From the NCBI RefSeq assembly GCF_037042905.1, contig NW_026974141.1, forward strand, positions 5,138,001 to 5,202,000: a stretch of 64,000 bases of DNA, given 5' to 3'. The notes below the pieces were generated by a model. It worked only from the letters and a program-made list of their open reading frames with translations. It had not been told where the DNA came from and made no database searches. Position numbers and translations under genes: made by a program. The stretch comes from Lytechinus pictus (lineage: Eukaryota > Echinodermata > Echinoidea > Temnopleuroida > Toxopneustidae). Of the stretch, positions 24,601 to 37,460 are shown piece after piece (the first letter of the stretch is position 1; every line of letters starts with the position of its first letter).

Positions 24601-26112
24601 GCCTTGGCCTTGAGGTTTTCAGGCCTTGGCCTTGGGTTTCCATGCCTTGGCCTTTGGTATTGAAGCCTTGGCCTTGGGTATTAAAGCCTTGGCCTTGGAG
24701 GTTTGAGCCTTGACTACAACACTGAATAGCCGACTAATGCCATGGTTAACTTCGAACTGGTTAATTCCGAACTTCACGTTTAATTAGGTTTAGACAAATA
24801 TTAGCTTATTTGCCATGGTTTAATATGTCTAGTCCGTATACAAAACCAGTCCTAGATCTAAAAAAAATTATCTTATATAGTTCTAGTCTAGTCTCTATAT
24901 CTAGACTCTGATCTACGCTGTGTCAGCATGGAACCAGTAGTGTACCAAGGGTGGGGGGAAGACTGTCCCTCTGACGAGTCACAACTGATTCAGGGGACGT
25001 GCCCCCTTTGAGAAGCCAAATTAATAATTTGTAATGTAAAAATGCAATGAAAAAGACGTATGTCCCCTTTTTTGAACGAGAAGATCTTTTTTTTTTTTTT
25101 TTTTGCTTGTCAATTTTTTTTCCAGCTAAGAAATCCATAATTTGGGGTGAATACCCTTTTTTTTTTTGGGGGGGGGGGCTTGTCACATTTTTTCGCGGAC
25201 GAAATATCCTCTAAAAAAATTGCCCCCCTTTTGGAAAATCCTAGGTACACCAGTGCGTGCATGGAACGTATTCTAACGTCAGGCACAAATTAACGTCAGT
25301 GATCTTGATCCCCGTCTTCACCCAAAATTAAGGATTTCGTAGCTGGAAAAAATTTGACAAGAAAAAAAAAAGATTTTCACGTTCAAAAGAGGGGACATAC
25401 GTCTTTTTTCGTTGCATTTTGACATTACAAATGATTAATTTGGCTTCTCAAGGGGGGTGGGCACGTCCCCTGGATCAGTTGTGACTCGTCAGGGGGGCAG
25501 TCTGCCCCCCCCCCCCCTTTGGTACACTAGTGGTTCCATGCTGATAGCGCGTAGATCAGAGTCTAGATCTAGAGACTAGACTAGAACTAAGTTATTTATT
25601 TTAGATCTAGGACTGGTTCTGTATACGGACTAGACATATTAAACCATGGCAAATAAGCTAATATTGGTCCAAACCTAATCAAACGTAAAGTTCGGAATTA
25701 ACAAGTTCGAAGTTAATCATGGCATTAGTCGGCTATTCCTATTAGTATTAGGCATTAGACAGGTCCAGATTTGAGGTAAAGTTAATGCGCTAGCCTAAGC
25801 TAGCCCTACCCTAGCACATGTCTTGCCATTAATGGCAGCTAGTTTGATAAGTGTTTAAGAATTGGATGTACTGTATATATAGATCTAAGCCTATAAGGCC
25901 TATGTAACTATGTAAGGGTACCGGTAATTTGACGATGCTAATTCATTCTGAGCAACGTGAATGCTTACGATCGGCACTGGTCGAGGACAAGTCCACGCGC
26001 ATGCGTACTCTCAATCCGAAGACGCAAGTCATGAATATTCATATGTCGGTCCAGAACTCGGTGGGAAAAATAATTTCGCCAACGGGCTGAGCACCACACT
26101 CTTAAAATGTTG

Positions 26113-26273
26113 GGCAACATACTGTCCTCGCAACAATCGGTTAAAGAGTTATCAAAGTCTTGGTAGTTTCAACCAATACTGTGTAGTTTTCACCCAAAGC
26201 ACACATTTTTGGTTTAAGACTACCCAGAATTTGATAAAGTTTTAACCAATTGTTGTGTGGAAAGTATGTTGCC
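26113..26273. mobile_element. Small MITE, 161 bp
   Basis: The terminal inverted repeats are about 33 bp: GGGCAACATACTGTCC... at left and ...GGAAAGTATGTTGCC at right, both running into a (C/A)AATYGGTTAAA block. No coding was found. The family was not assigned. Confidence 0.65.
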
Positions 26274-26455
26274 TTACATTGAGTGCAGACTTCGGGCATC
26301 TCTGCAACTTGGCAAGTTTTATGCCGTGCGTGGTCTTAGGCAAAGAATCATCTCAATAATCAATACCATAGATATTGCATAAGTGATTTACAGATGCTGC
26401 AACTTTAGAGGCGAGATTTCTTAATGCTACAAATATGGTTACAATTCGTAATTCC

Positions 26456-26882
26456 GAGGGTTCGTAATTCCGAAGGGTCTTTATTCCGAAGGTTCGTAAT
26501 TCCGAAACACGTAAATTGCCTACACCTCGATGTTCGTTAATCCGAAAACGAAAAAGGGCTCGTTAATCCGAGCATTTGTGGCGTTATTCCGAAGGTTCGT
26601 TATTCCGAAGTTTCGATAATCCGAAAACGAAATGAGGTTCGTTGTTCCGAAGGTTCGTTAATCCGAAAACGAAATAAGGTTCGTTGTTCCGAGGGTTCGT
26701 CAATCCGAAAACGAAATAAGGTTCGTTGTTCCGAAAGCTCGTTAATCCGAAAACGAAATAAGGTTCGTTGTTCCGAGGGTTCGTTAATCCGAAAACGAAA
26801 TAAGGTTCGTTGTTCCGAAGGTTCGTTAATCCGAAAACAAAATAAGGTTCGTTGTTCCGAAGGTTCGTTAATCCGAAAATGA
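26456..26882. repeat. 42-bp minisatellite (TTCGTTAATCCGAAAACGAA)
   Basis: Tandem copies of a 42-bp unit alternate TTCGTTAATCCGAAAACGAA and TAAGGTTCGTTGTTCCGAAG. Because 42 is divisible by 3, minus-strand frames read as a 14-residue repeat (for example FGLTNLRNNEPYFV). I regard these as artefacts. A related, inverted array lies at 39238-39450. Confidence 0.85.
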
Positions 26883-28640
26883 AAACCGGGAAAGCAGAGG
26901 CAAGTGGGGGGGGGGGGGAGAAACACCGTTGCTGTTCAATTGTTATGAGGATGGATGGGAAGGCAAGGGCGGCCGAACGAATTTTCGGTTGGGGGGGCAA
27001 AGCTAAAAACGAAACTCATACGTCAAAATGGGCACTTTGGTGATATTTTCACCTTGATATTATCACCTGCGTGAAGTCATTGTGTGTTTTATAGTAATTA
27101 AGTAGAGAAAAGCCTTTTGAAGTGACTTCTGATTATGAAAAGATGTATATTTAGGCTTTATTTTTCGCGAGAGAGTATAATGAGCGAGCGGCTTGGAAAA
27201 AAAATTCAAAGCTGAAGTTGTTTAAATATACTGACCAAAAGATGAACATGTTAATAGAATGCATTTAGTGACCTCTTCATGATACACATTTCACCAATCG
27301 AATAATTGAGAGTGCGGAGCGCGAGCTGAAAATTTGTAATATTCCAGGCTGAAAACTAATCTGAAATGTATACTTTAAAAAAAGTATTTTATTTCGAAAA
27401 AACGGCACATTAAAAAAAAAGGGAATTTCCCATTTAGGAAAAATAGAATTTCCCCGTTTTTTTCTTTTTGGGGTACAAGTGCCCCTGCCCCCTGTCACAT
27501 GGGCGGACTCCAAATAAAATTCAAGTAAAACTCAATGTGTACCAAATCACAATTTACAATTTATTTCAGTACACAAAACTCCAATATCAAAACATCTCTC
27601 TTTGAAGCTCAATATTGTCCAACGTATGAAGTTTTAAAGGGAAATAAAAACTGTAACACCTCTATATGATAAAGTATTATGAAAAGTACTCTAATTCACA
27701 AGTTTACAATCAAAGGATCCTGCATTGATCCAAGTTATAACATTCAACTCTCGATCTGTCTCTAACTCCAATATAACTGAAGAGATCCTGCACTGATCTC
27801 ATCACCAGCTTCAACGTTCAGTGTATTACATTTTCACCTGCAAAATTACCTCAAAAAATATCAATTAAACCTTTAACTTTGTTTCATTTTGTTTGCACAA
27901 TAACGACTACCAAAAATTCCTATGAAAGGATCCTGCATTAATAATCCACCTTCATAGAATTCCATTCTCACCACTTTGTATCTCTTATCACAACATTTTT
28001 GTGATTACATTTCAAAATCCTTCTAACTCCTGAACTTGAGCTTAAAAAAATTATGCACCTAAATTCTAGCTCAAAACTCTGTTAATCGACATATCTTACA
28101 CGGATTCAAATTCGAATAAACTCTTCTCACTATCAAACTGTTCATGTTCGGTCATCTTCATAATCAATGTCTATTTTCTGAAATGTCAATTTGCAAAACT
28201 TCCTGGTATTTAGAAAGCTAGTTTCAAATTTAACGAAACGTCTCCTGCTTTCTCTCTCACTGCTATTTACAACTTATCTGTCAGGTGACATGTTGGCCGA
28301 AAACCTTCAGAGTCAGCACTTTATAATGTTCAGCTTAAAACAATTCACCAGTCTTCAAAGCAACCCGGTCTTGGGAAATGTCCCGATCCTGGAAATTATC
28401 CGGTCTTGGAATATATCCCGATCTTAGAACCATCTAAAATTAAAGACAAAACCAAGAATCTCTCTACGATATATCCTAACAGTAACATCAACTGGAGGTT
28501 ATTTTCATGTCATACTATAACTAATAAAATTTGTTTGAACATTTACTCTGAGGGTTAAATCACATTCAAGAATATTATTCTATAAAGTATGAATTCATTG
28601 TCACATAAACTTGTAGAATGACATCCTTTTATGATACTTA
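26883..28640. other. Non-coding spacer
   Basis: Contains a poly-G tract (about 26909-26918), a GAGTGCGGAGCGCGAGC motif near 27310, and AT-rich sequence with repeated GGATCCTGCATT-like phrases (about 27714 and 27928). No gene could be supported. Confidence 0.45.
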
Positions 28641-29202
28641 TACCCCAGGAGAAGGATCAACACTCAACCGTCCAGCCACCAACCCAGCACCAACAGCACC
28701 GAAAACCCATCCGAAACCAAGCCTATATCGCCACCAAAGCACTTCCCTACATCGGCAAGACTTCACACCGACTACAACGCATCCTTCACTCTGCCAACAT
28801 CCTCGTCAGACACCAATCCTCTCGCAAGCTACACTCCATCCTGCACTCTCACAAGGACAAGCACCCATCCAACAAGCAACCAGGCGTCTACAAGATCCCC
28901 TGCGACTGTGGCAAAGTCTACATTGGAGAAACCGGCCGAGACTTCGACACCAGACTCAAGGAACACAAGACCCACCACCGACGCAGCGACTGGGACCGAT
29001 CTGCCATCGCCAAACACGCACAACAGGAAAATCACAGCATAGACTGGGACAAGAGCCACCTAATCACCAACATCCGGCACTGGAATACCAGAAGGGTCAG
29101 GGAAGCCATTGAGATACATCAACACAACACCGTGCCTCAAGACCCTGGCCTCCACATCAACACCATCTGGCGCCCAATCCTACGTCACCACCCAACTTCC
29201 AA
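28640..29202 (+). pseudogene. Penelope-like element C-terminal region with GIY-YIG endonuclease
   Basis: The reading frame is 5'-truncated: no reverse transcriptase domain lies upstream. It encodes the region just before the endonuclease (ALPYIGKTSHRLQRILHSAN and a KDK motif). A GIY-YIG endonuclease follows: GVYKIPCDCGKVYIGETGRD, with the two catalytic-core Tyr-containing strands, then Arg in TRLKEH, and downstream HNTVPQDPGLHINTIWRPIL. In Penelope-like retroelements this domain nicks target DNA for primed reverse transcription. The frame is interrupted after ...HHPTS by the element at 29203-32225. It resumes in frame at 32226, so the coding sequence was intact here when hit. Confidence 0.9.
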
Positions 29203-30470
29203 CCCAGAAGGAAAAAACAGTTCCACTGGACCAGTTAGACCAGTAGAATTTTAACTGGTAACTCTGGAAATTGGAACATCGGTTTACTGGTCTAACTGGT
29301 CATACTGGTCCAGTTAAAATTTTACTGGTCCAGTTAAAAATTAAACTGGTCTTGAATAACTGGAATTTTATACTGGTGTTGTTTCTGGTGGTTGTTACTG
29401 GTGTCACTGGTCTTCATACTGGTATCCAATAGCTGGTCTTTACTGGTATTTTCTACTGGTCTGACTGGTCATTGAACTGGTCGAACTGGTCCTCGTACTG
29501 GTCTTACTGGATCAATTTATTACATGCATTTGCTTTGTTATATACCATGGTCAGTGAAATGTGATGGAAAAAATGGTTAGTAAATTAATTTTTCTGCTGT
29601 TATTTTAAATGTGATATATGAAATTACACATTTTCATTGTGAATTAGTTCACACACTTATTTAGAAAGTTTTTAAACAACAATGAGTGCCATTGCAAGGA
29701 TATTCCATGCTAAATCCTGATTTTTCTTTTAAAAACAGGAAATATGCAAATGGGGTAAACCACGTGATCAGCATCATCAGAATTACTGGTATTACTGGTC
29801 TTGACCAGTTCAATTTCAAACAATGAATTACTTTAGACCAGTTGACTATATCAGAGGAATTTATCTTGCTCTTAATCATAATTAAAGGAAATAATTGTTT
29901 TAATGATAATGTTAATACTTGATAATTATAATATTAATAATAATAATTACAATATTAATAACAATGATAACAGTAATAAGAATGATAACAATGATCATAA
30001 TAATCATACAAATAATAATTATGATAATTATAAGAATGATGATAACAATCGATAACGATAACTTTCTCTGAATTGCAAGATTCATTTTCCATAATTCGTC
30101 AAATGATCTGACTTGAAATAAAATCATTATTTATTGGACCAGTAACACCAGTTTGATGAAAAACAATTTAACTGGTATTACTACTTTGCTTCAACTAGAA
30201 TGCAATTGTTTGAACCAGGGGCGTAGACAACGGGGGGGATGAGGGGGATGCATCCCCCCCCTCCACCTCACAAGGTGGGGGGGATGGCATGTACAATCAT
30301 CCCCCCCCCCCCCAGGTTTTGGGGAATGATATTTGGTTACTTAATAAGTCATAATGATGATAATAATAGTAATAATAATAATGATAACGATTATAATATT
30401 AATAATAATAATAATTATGATGATGATAATAATAATCCTCATCATTATTGTAATTGTGTTTATTGTTATT

Positions 30471-30757
30471 AGCCGCATTCACACGGTGAAAGCCAATTCA
30501 GACGGTAAAAAAAAGAAAATCTTACAAGTATTTTGTGGTTATCTTGTGGTTTGGAAACCACAAGATAACCACAAGATTAATCGCGCATATTTTGCAGTGC
30601 GCGCAATCTCGTGGTGTGGAAACCAAAAGATAACCACGAGTTTTGCGTGTTCAAATGGGGCAAACCACAAGATAACCACAAGATACCTCTAAGATTGCAA
30701 ACCACAAGATAACCACAAGATAACCACAAGATTGGCTTTTAACGTGTGAAAGAAGCT
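30471..30757. mobile_element. MITE nested in the hAT element
   Basis: The inverted ends are AGCCGCATTCACACGGTGAA and the complement of its relative (ATTGGCTTTTAACGTGTGAA). Each end borders an AGCCAAT/ATTGGCT block. The interior has many copies of AACCACAAGAT in both orientations. It lies just upstream of the hAT reading frame, so it may have disrupted that promoter. Confidence 0.7.
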
Positions 30758-30976
30758 ATTGAAAATCAGGGATGCGGATTACGAGCGTACGCCGTGTTAT
30801 GTGCGCATTACGTGCGGGGAGAGAAGGGACGCGCTAAGGCAGTTAGCTAGAAAACAAAAACACGTGGTGAGTCCGCTCAGCAGGAGGCCTTGTCTTCCTT
30901 AACTTTTTAAGGGGGAAATATATGTGAGTGTGTCACTTACATAATTCACAGCGTGAATTGATTTTAGGATTCTAGG

Positions 30977-31660
30977 ATGGCTCATAATAAGAAGTTGAAA
31001 ACATCAAAGATCACTTCTTTTTTCAAGCACAATGAGAAAGAAGAACATGATGACGAACAGCCGTCTACATCAAAATCGGATGATGTCGGAGATAGGCCTG
31101 TTCTTCCTGAAGTTCAACCAGAAGAAAGTGCCGTTGAGGGTGATGGAGCATCTGAGGCGAAAGATGATGATGAAGCTGATGCCGGTTTTGACGACTGGGT
31201 TAGCCCCAATCACCCCCTACTTCTTCCATTCCCGTAGTAGAAACTAAAACGCAGAAAATTCTGTTTCAAGCCAAATGGTACCAAAGCTACCCCTGGATCC
31301 ATTACGAACCCTCCCTGAAACGGGTACTGTGTTTCTACTGTGCACAGGCAGAAAAACGCGGACTCTTGAAATTGGCCAAGAACAAAGAACCAGCATTTGT
31401 TTCAATCGGCTTTTGTAACTGGAAAAAGGCATCACCCAGATTTGAGAGCCACAAGGCTTCAAATTGTCACAGAGTCGCAAAGGCAGCGATTTCCTTGAAA
31501 CCTGAGGCTAAAATCGATGTCAAAATGGACGCCAACTGCCGTCAACAGCAGGAAACAGCCCAACGAGCACTGATGATAAGGTCTTCAAGAGCTTGCGATT
31601 CCTTCTGCGACAGGGTCTGTCATCAAGGCGTAGTATGTGTGTGGTGCGCGCACCCGTGTG
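30977..31660 (+). pseudogene. Truncated hAT transposase (TTF-type zinc finger)
   Basis: An ATG at 30977 opens a polar, acidic N-terminus (SKITSFFKHNEKEEHDDEQ). The frame stops near 31237 but continues in another frame. That frame has a TTF-type zinc-finger region: FQAKWYQSYPWIHYEPSLKR, CFYCAQAEKRG, then FCNWKKASPRFESHKASNCH. This is the Trp/Cys/His pattern of hAT/ZMYM-like proteins. A second frame change leads to LRFLLRQGLSSRR, which resembles the start of the DUF4371 region, after which the gene ends in a TG repeat. One frame break lies near the C-run at about 31212. Two frameshifts and loss of the catalytic core make it dead. Confidence 0.85.
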
Positions 31661-32225
31661 TGTGTGTGTGTGTGAGTATGTGTGTGTGTGCGTGCGCGCT
31701 TGTGTGTGTTATTTTACCTCATTAAGTATGCATCAGATCGCACGATTTCAAGTTCAAAATTGCAAAAGCTCCCTACCGTGGCAGGGGGGACACCCCCCTC
31801 CCACACCCTCCCCCCGCTCGGTCGCTTCGCTCCCTCACTCGGGCGCTTCGCGCCCTAACTAGCGTTGGCAGCCCAGTCATCTCCCCCAGGTGTACGAACG
31901 TGTCTACGCCACTGGTTTGAACTGGTCTCCAGTTGATTTTTACTGGTCCAGTTAAAAATCAACTGGTCCAGTAAACATATACTGGAAACCAGTAAAAATC
32001 TAATGGAAACCATTTATTGGACTAGAAACACCAGTTTGATGAAAAACAATTTAACTGGTATTACTAATTGCTTCAACTGGAATGCAATTGTTGGAACTGG
32101 TCTCCAGTTGATTTTTACTGGTCCAGTTAAAAATCAACTGGCCCAGTAAAAATATACTGGAAACCAGTAAAATTCAACTGGAAACCAGTAAATTCTTACT
32201 GGTCTTACTGGTTTTTCCTTCTGGG

Positions 32226-32483
32226 AACCAATCCACAACCAACTCCACAAGCAACCCGCCGTCCACCGTCACCCCACCAAGCCCTCCTACCCAACACAGC
32301 AGTCTGATCGAATCACCAACTCAACCAGCAACTTCGCCGACGCACACGCCACCGACACCGACACCTCGCTACAACCTCCGCCGACGACCCAACACCTCAT
32401 CCGTACACCAGGCCACCCACTCAATCCCGCCGAAGCCTACCCGACGAGTCAGCCGACCAACACGCACAGAACGCCACCACTGA
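32226..32483 (+). pseudogene. Penelope-like element tail, continuation of the GIY-YIG frame
   Basis: This is the downstream half of the reading frame interrupted at 29202; the two halves join in frame across a 2-bp AA duplication. It encodes about 85 residues rich in Pro, Thr, Ser and Arg (including TPRYNLRRRPNTSS and RRVSRPTRTERHH) and ends at TGA 32481-32483. It is a basic, low-complexity C-terminal tail after the endonuclease. Thirteen bases beyond the stop, another hAT element is inserted (32497). Confidence 0.8.
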
Positions 32484-32496
32484 TGTACCTACCACG

Positions 32497-34743
<2,247 letters not shown>

Positions 34744-34793
34744 CTACCACGCCGCCGACACACACACACGCCGCCCTAACTCACCCCGCCGCA
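34744..34793 (+). mobile_element. Penelope-like element 3' fragment
   Basis: This short C-rich segment (CCGCCGACACACACACACGC...) between two inserted elements matches the composition of the flanking Penelope pieces. It begins with the target duplication CTACCACG. Confidence 0.6.
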
Positions 34794-36802
34794 CAGTGGG
34801 CCAGAATGAACCCAAAGTGCGCCAAAACCTATTATTCACACATTTGTACGATTAAATTTGGTAGATAGGGGTAATTTCACCCGTAGAATTCAATAAAAAT
34901 ATTTTCAAATATTGATGACGTCGTTAAAATACTGTTTTCTGATTGGCTGTTAACATTTGAGAAGAAATTACATGTTTCTAATTCTACAATAAGTTTCAAA
35001 TTTTCAGAAACTAGTTTTAGAGAAATTTCAGCAATAATTAAGCATATTATCAAACAGCAAACACACAAACAGGCAAACAAACAAGAAAAGTCTGTGCTCG
35101 GGGTATACAAACAATTCAATTGGTGACTTGAGTATCGCTTAAAGAGGGCGCCCTACCATGAATCCGGAATTGTAAAATTCATAGTGAAATTGTAAAAAAA
35201 AAATGCAAAGGAGTATTTTCATTCCCTGGGTACAATGATTAACCACACCTACATGAATTAAAATGGATTGATACCAGAAGTGGACAGTGAAATCTTTAAA
35301 AAAATTATTCCAATGATAAATAATAGAGGCCGGGTCCTCTGCAGGTTAATCAGTACAAGGCCCTACAAGGTCTACCTATTTCACCAATAACGGCGTATAC
35401 AAAGTTATTCCGAATCAGAGTCTCTCTCTGCCATCTCACCAACTATTATGTCTTTGGTTAGAGGATCTTTTAGCATACTTTGAACATCAGGGGGAAGAGG
35501 CTGTGATTGTTGTACTCTTAAAAACTTGCTACTAATCACAATGTCACCTGTTACTATTAGTCTGTGGAATACATGTATATAAAGTCAATGAGAGTCACAA
35601 ACCAAACAATCCTTGAAATGATAATATACACTTCCTTCTTGATCGATACTAACAATAACTTATACCAAATTTAGAATGAGCCAAGAGATAAACGAATTCA
35701 TACGTGTATGTGAAGTTACAAACCCTTTTGGGGGATAAATATTATAATAATGATAATGCAACTTATACATGTATAGAGCCCACATATATCCCATCTCTTT
35801 CCTATACACATTCTCATATTTTGGCAGAAAACTGCGTGAGACCTATCACATCCCTAGTCATGTGTGTTATAGCGATATACAGTAGCCCCTACTTGGTTTA
35901 TTAACGAAAAAAAAATTAATAATCTTATCCGGGAATCTTACCTTAAGAATTAATCTTCTCAGGATGATAGCATATCAGATATGGAACACGGGATGGAACA
36001 GGTTGACATCAAAATGAAGTTGTGTTACATGTATTATTATATAGTTAGTGGAAGTGGAAATGAAAGTTTGTCTTTACGTAGGCTTAACGAAAATATTTTA
36101 GGCAGATACCAGTCACAAGAGCCTTACACTTGAGCAAGACATCCCCCCTCTCTCTCTCTTTCTATCTCCCAGCACGCGACGGGGAGTTTGTCTAATGTCA
36201 CCCGCAACGTTCGGCACGCGCATAATGGGACACTAACTTGGAACAATTTTTGTGATAAATACGGCGAACATGTGGTTGGAAATTGGTTATATCTCCAGAA
36301 AATGCACGTATATGCAGCTAAATTTGGTATCAGTGTAAAGCATGAACTATAACAAAGACCGTCATGGTATTTACAGCGCAGCAATCGGCAGCAATTTGTA
36401 AAAGAAATGCTCATGAAAAAAAAATTGCTAAAACCCCCCCATTGTCAAATGGTTTCGTCCAAAATTTCCTCTGAAGGGGTTATCATTTTATTTTGAAAAT
36501 TTCCGATCACCTAAAACAATCATTCATCAAAAAGTACCGTGAATTATAAATAAATTAAGCAATCCGTTTTGTTAAAACAATGAAAGTTCTAAAAACGTGT
36601 CAATTACACATGCGGTAGCCGTAAAGGGTCATTTTCCGGTAATATTAAATAAAATGGGCAACTAATAATAAATTTCATTGAGAAATATTGTACGGAGACA
36701 TTCTACAGGTTCTTATCTTTGCTTAGAACATGAAAAAAAAAAAAATTTGTTTCATGACCCAAAACCAGTTTTGGCGCACTTTTGCTCTTTCCTGGCCCAC
36801 TG
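34794..36802. mobile_element. 2.0-kb element with CAGTGGGCCAG termini
   Basis: The inverted ends are CAGTGGGCCAGAATGAACCC and the relative CTGGCCCACTG, each with AAAGTGCGCCAAAAC about 20 bp inside. It interrupts the Penelope 3' region and looks hAT-like. An 8-bp target duplication could not be fixed because the flank is itself GC-repetitive. Interior non-coding, AT-rich. Confidence 0.7.
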
Positions 36803-36970
36803 TGCGCCGTCTACACAACGCGTCCGCATACCACGCCAACTCGTTTCCCGCCAAAACCGCTGACCCACGCACAGAGCGCCACCTACGACGTCAGCCCGCC
36901 GTGACCGCCGGCCCAGCGCTTTCCCCCACGTCCGCACGAACGCCATAAGTACCGCCCCACGCCGAGTGAA

Positions 36971-37110
36971 CTGGGCGTTGTGGCGTGCGCCTGTAATCCA
37001 AGCTATGCGGGGAAGTTACAAATTGATGCAGAGGTTCGAGGTTCGAGCCCTGGTCACGTCTTTCGGATGGTGACGATAAAGGTCGGTCCCAGACGTAAAT
37101 AATCATATCT
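36971..37110 (+). mobile_element. 7SL-like / Pol III SINE segment
   Basis: GGGCGTTGTGGCGTGCGCCT then GTAATCCAAGCTATGCGGGGAAG closely resembles the 5' Alu-domain region of 7SL RNA (GTGGCGCGTGCCTGTAGTCC...AGCTACTCGGGAGGC, established knowledge). A B-box-like GGTTCGAGCCC follows at 37040-37050. It may be a 7SL-derived SINE, or a tRNA-type SINE converging on the same motif. The boundaries are approximate. Confidence 0.5.
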
Positions 37111-37160
37111 GATTGACAAAACTCAAATACACACACACACACACACGCGAACACTCACTC

Positions 37161-37193
37161 CTGAAGACGGACAGTCAACCTGTCCGAAACGTC
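37161..37193 (+). ncRNA. Hammerhead-like motif in Penelope terminal unit
   Basis: CTGAAGA (37161-37167) is followed by a 7-bp stem CGGACAG/CTGTCCG with loop TCAAC, then AAAC and GTC. Hammerhead ribozymes with a CUGANGA-stem II-GAAA core are known from Penelope-like element termini. If the last G of the stem serves as the G of GAAA, one C (37168) is unpaired relative to the canonical core. Stem III and a cleavage site could not be assigned with certainty, so this is a candidate only. Confidence 0.35.
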
Positions 37194-37460
37194 GAGTCTC
37201 TCTACTACTCATCATCTCTACTCGCCGACTCAAGCCAGCATCACCTCATTAGCTCTACTACTCAAGCTGTTCTCAACTCATCAAACTTTCCTGGTTTACA
37301 GTCCTTTTCAGGACTACTTTCAAGAAAGAATACTCTACTCTCAAATCTCCACTTTCTCGCCTATCCATTTCTTCTCTTCTTCTATCCACTGTTTCTATAA
37401 CACTTCACATGGTGTACCGTAAACCACATCAGCGATTGTACATACCACCATGCAAACCTT

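Larger units (their letters stand above)
19619..24724. mobile_element. 5.1-kb composite element with CAGTGTTGTAG termini
   Basis: The termini are CAGTGTT(GTAGT) and ACTACAACACTG, hAT-like. The left end is interrupted by a hairpin insertion flanked by a repeated CTAATCAGTGTT. Near both ends are runs of CCTTGGCCTTGAGG/GCCTTGGCCTTGGG (about 19905-20045 and 24600-24715), resembling subterminal transposase-binding repeats. The element cuts one arm of the 19275-26079 palindrome exactly where the other arm is continuous. No clean 8-bp target duplication was found and no transposase was recognised. Confidence 0.7.
19275..26079. repeat. Large inverted repeat split by a transposon
   Basis: The right arm (about 25316-26079) is complementary to two left blocks, 24725-25157 and 19275-19618. 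Matching landmarks are GACGCAAGTCATGAATATTC (about 26020) and its complement near 19315, the GGTACC block near 19430 and 25920, and GCCATGGTTTAATATG near 24811 against 25645. The spacer is about 25158-25315. The left arm is cut by the 5.1-kb element at 19619-24724. Before that insertion it was a palindrome with arms of about 0.78 kb. Confidence 0.85.
30216..31914 (+). mobile_element. hAT transposon, 1.7 kb, degenerate
   Basis: The ends are CAGGGGCGTAGACA and TGTCTACGCCACTG, flanked by perfect 8-bp duplications GTTTGAAC (30208-30215 and 31915-31922). It carries the N-terminal part of a hAT transposase (30977 to about 31620) and a MITE (30471-30757) upstream of it. The 3' part of the transposase, including the dimerisation region, is missing, and a TG microsatellite follows at about 31635-31710. 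It cannot be autonomous. Confidence 0.93.
29203..32225. mobile_element. ACTGGT-rich DNA element, 3.0 kb
   Basis: The terminal inverted repeats are CCCAGAAGGAAAAA(C)CAGT at left and ACTGG-TTTTTCCTTCTGGG at right. The ends are packed with ACTGGT/ACCAGT hexamers in both orientations (about 29221-29520 and 31910-32215). Removing the element with one AA copy restores a continuous Penelope reading frame (TCC AAC CAA), which fixes the insertion point. The core has AAT/GAT low-complexity sequence (about 29880-30060) and a duplicated block (about 30135-30215 and 32015-32100). The hAT element at 30216-31914 is nested inside. No transposase of its own was recognised; superfamily unknown. Confidence 0.82.
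36803..37460 (+). mobile_element. Penelope-like element 3' terminal region
   Basis: C-rich sequence continues from the pieces at 32226 and 34744. Then come a SINE-like segment (36971-37110), an AC microsatellite (about 37126-37147) and the terminal unit. The terminal unit has CTGAAGACGGACAG, CTGTCCGAAACGTCGAG, a CT-rich stretch, AGTCCTTTTCAGGACTAC, GTACCGTAAACCACATCAG and CATGCAAACCTTCAAACAA. A near copy of that unit lies at 15548-15895 on the minus strand. Confidence 0.7.

Noticed and set aside
26584-27000. Minus-strand frames with a 14-residue repeat (FGLTNLRNNEPYFV)
   Set aside because: A product of a 42-bp minisatellite whose unit length is divisible by three; several frames are open at once.
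28618-29112. Overlapping Pro/His-rich frame in the Penelope region
   Set aside because: It is the +1 shadow of the GIY-YIG frame, which has clear catalytic-domain motifs.
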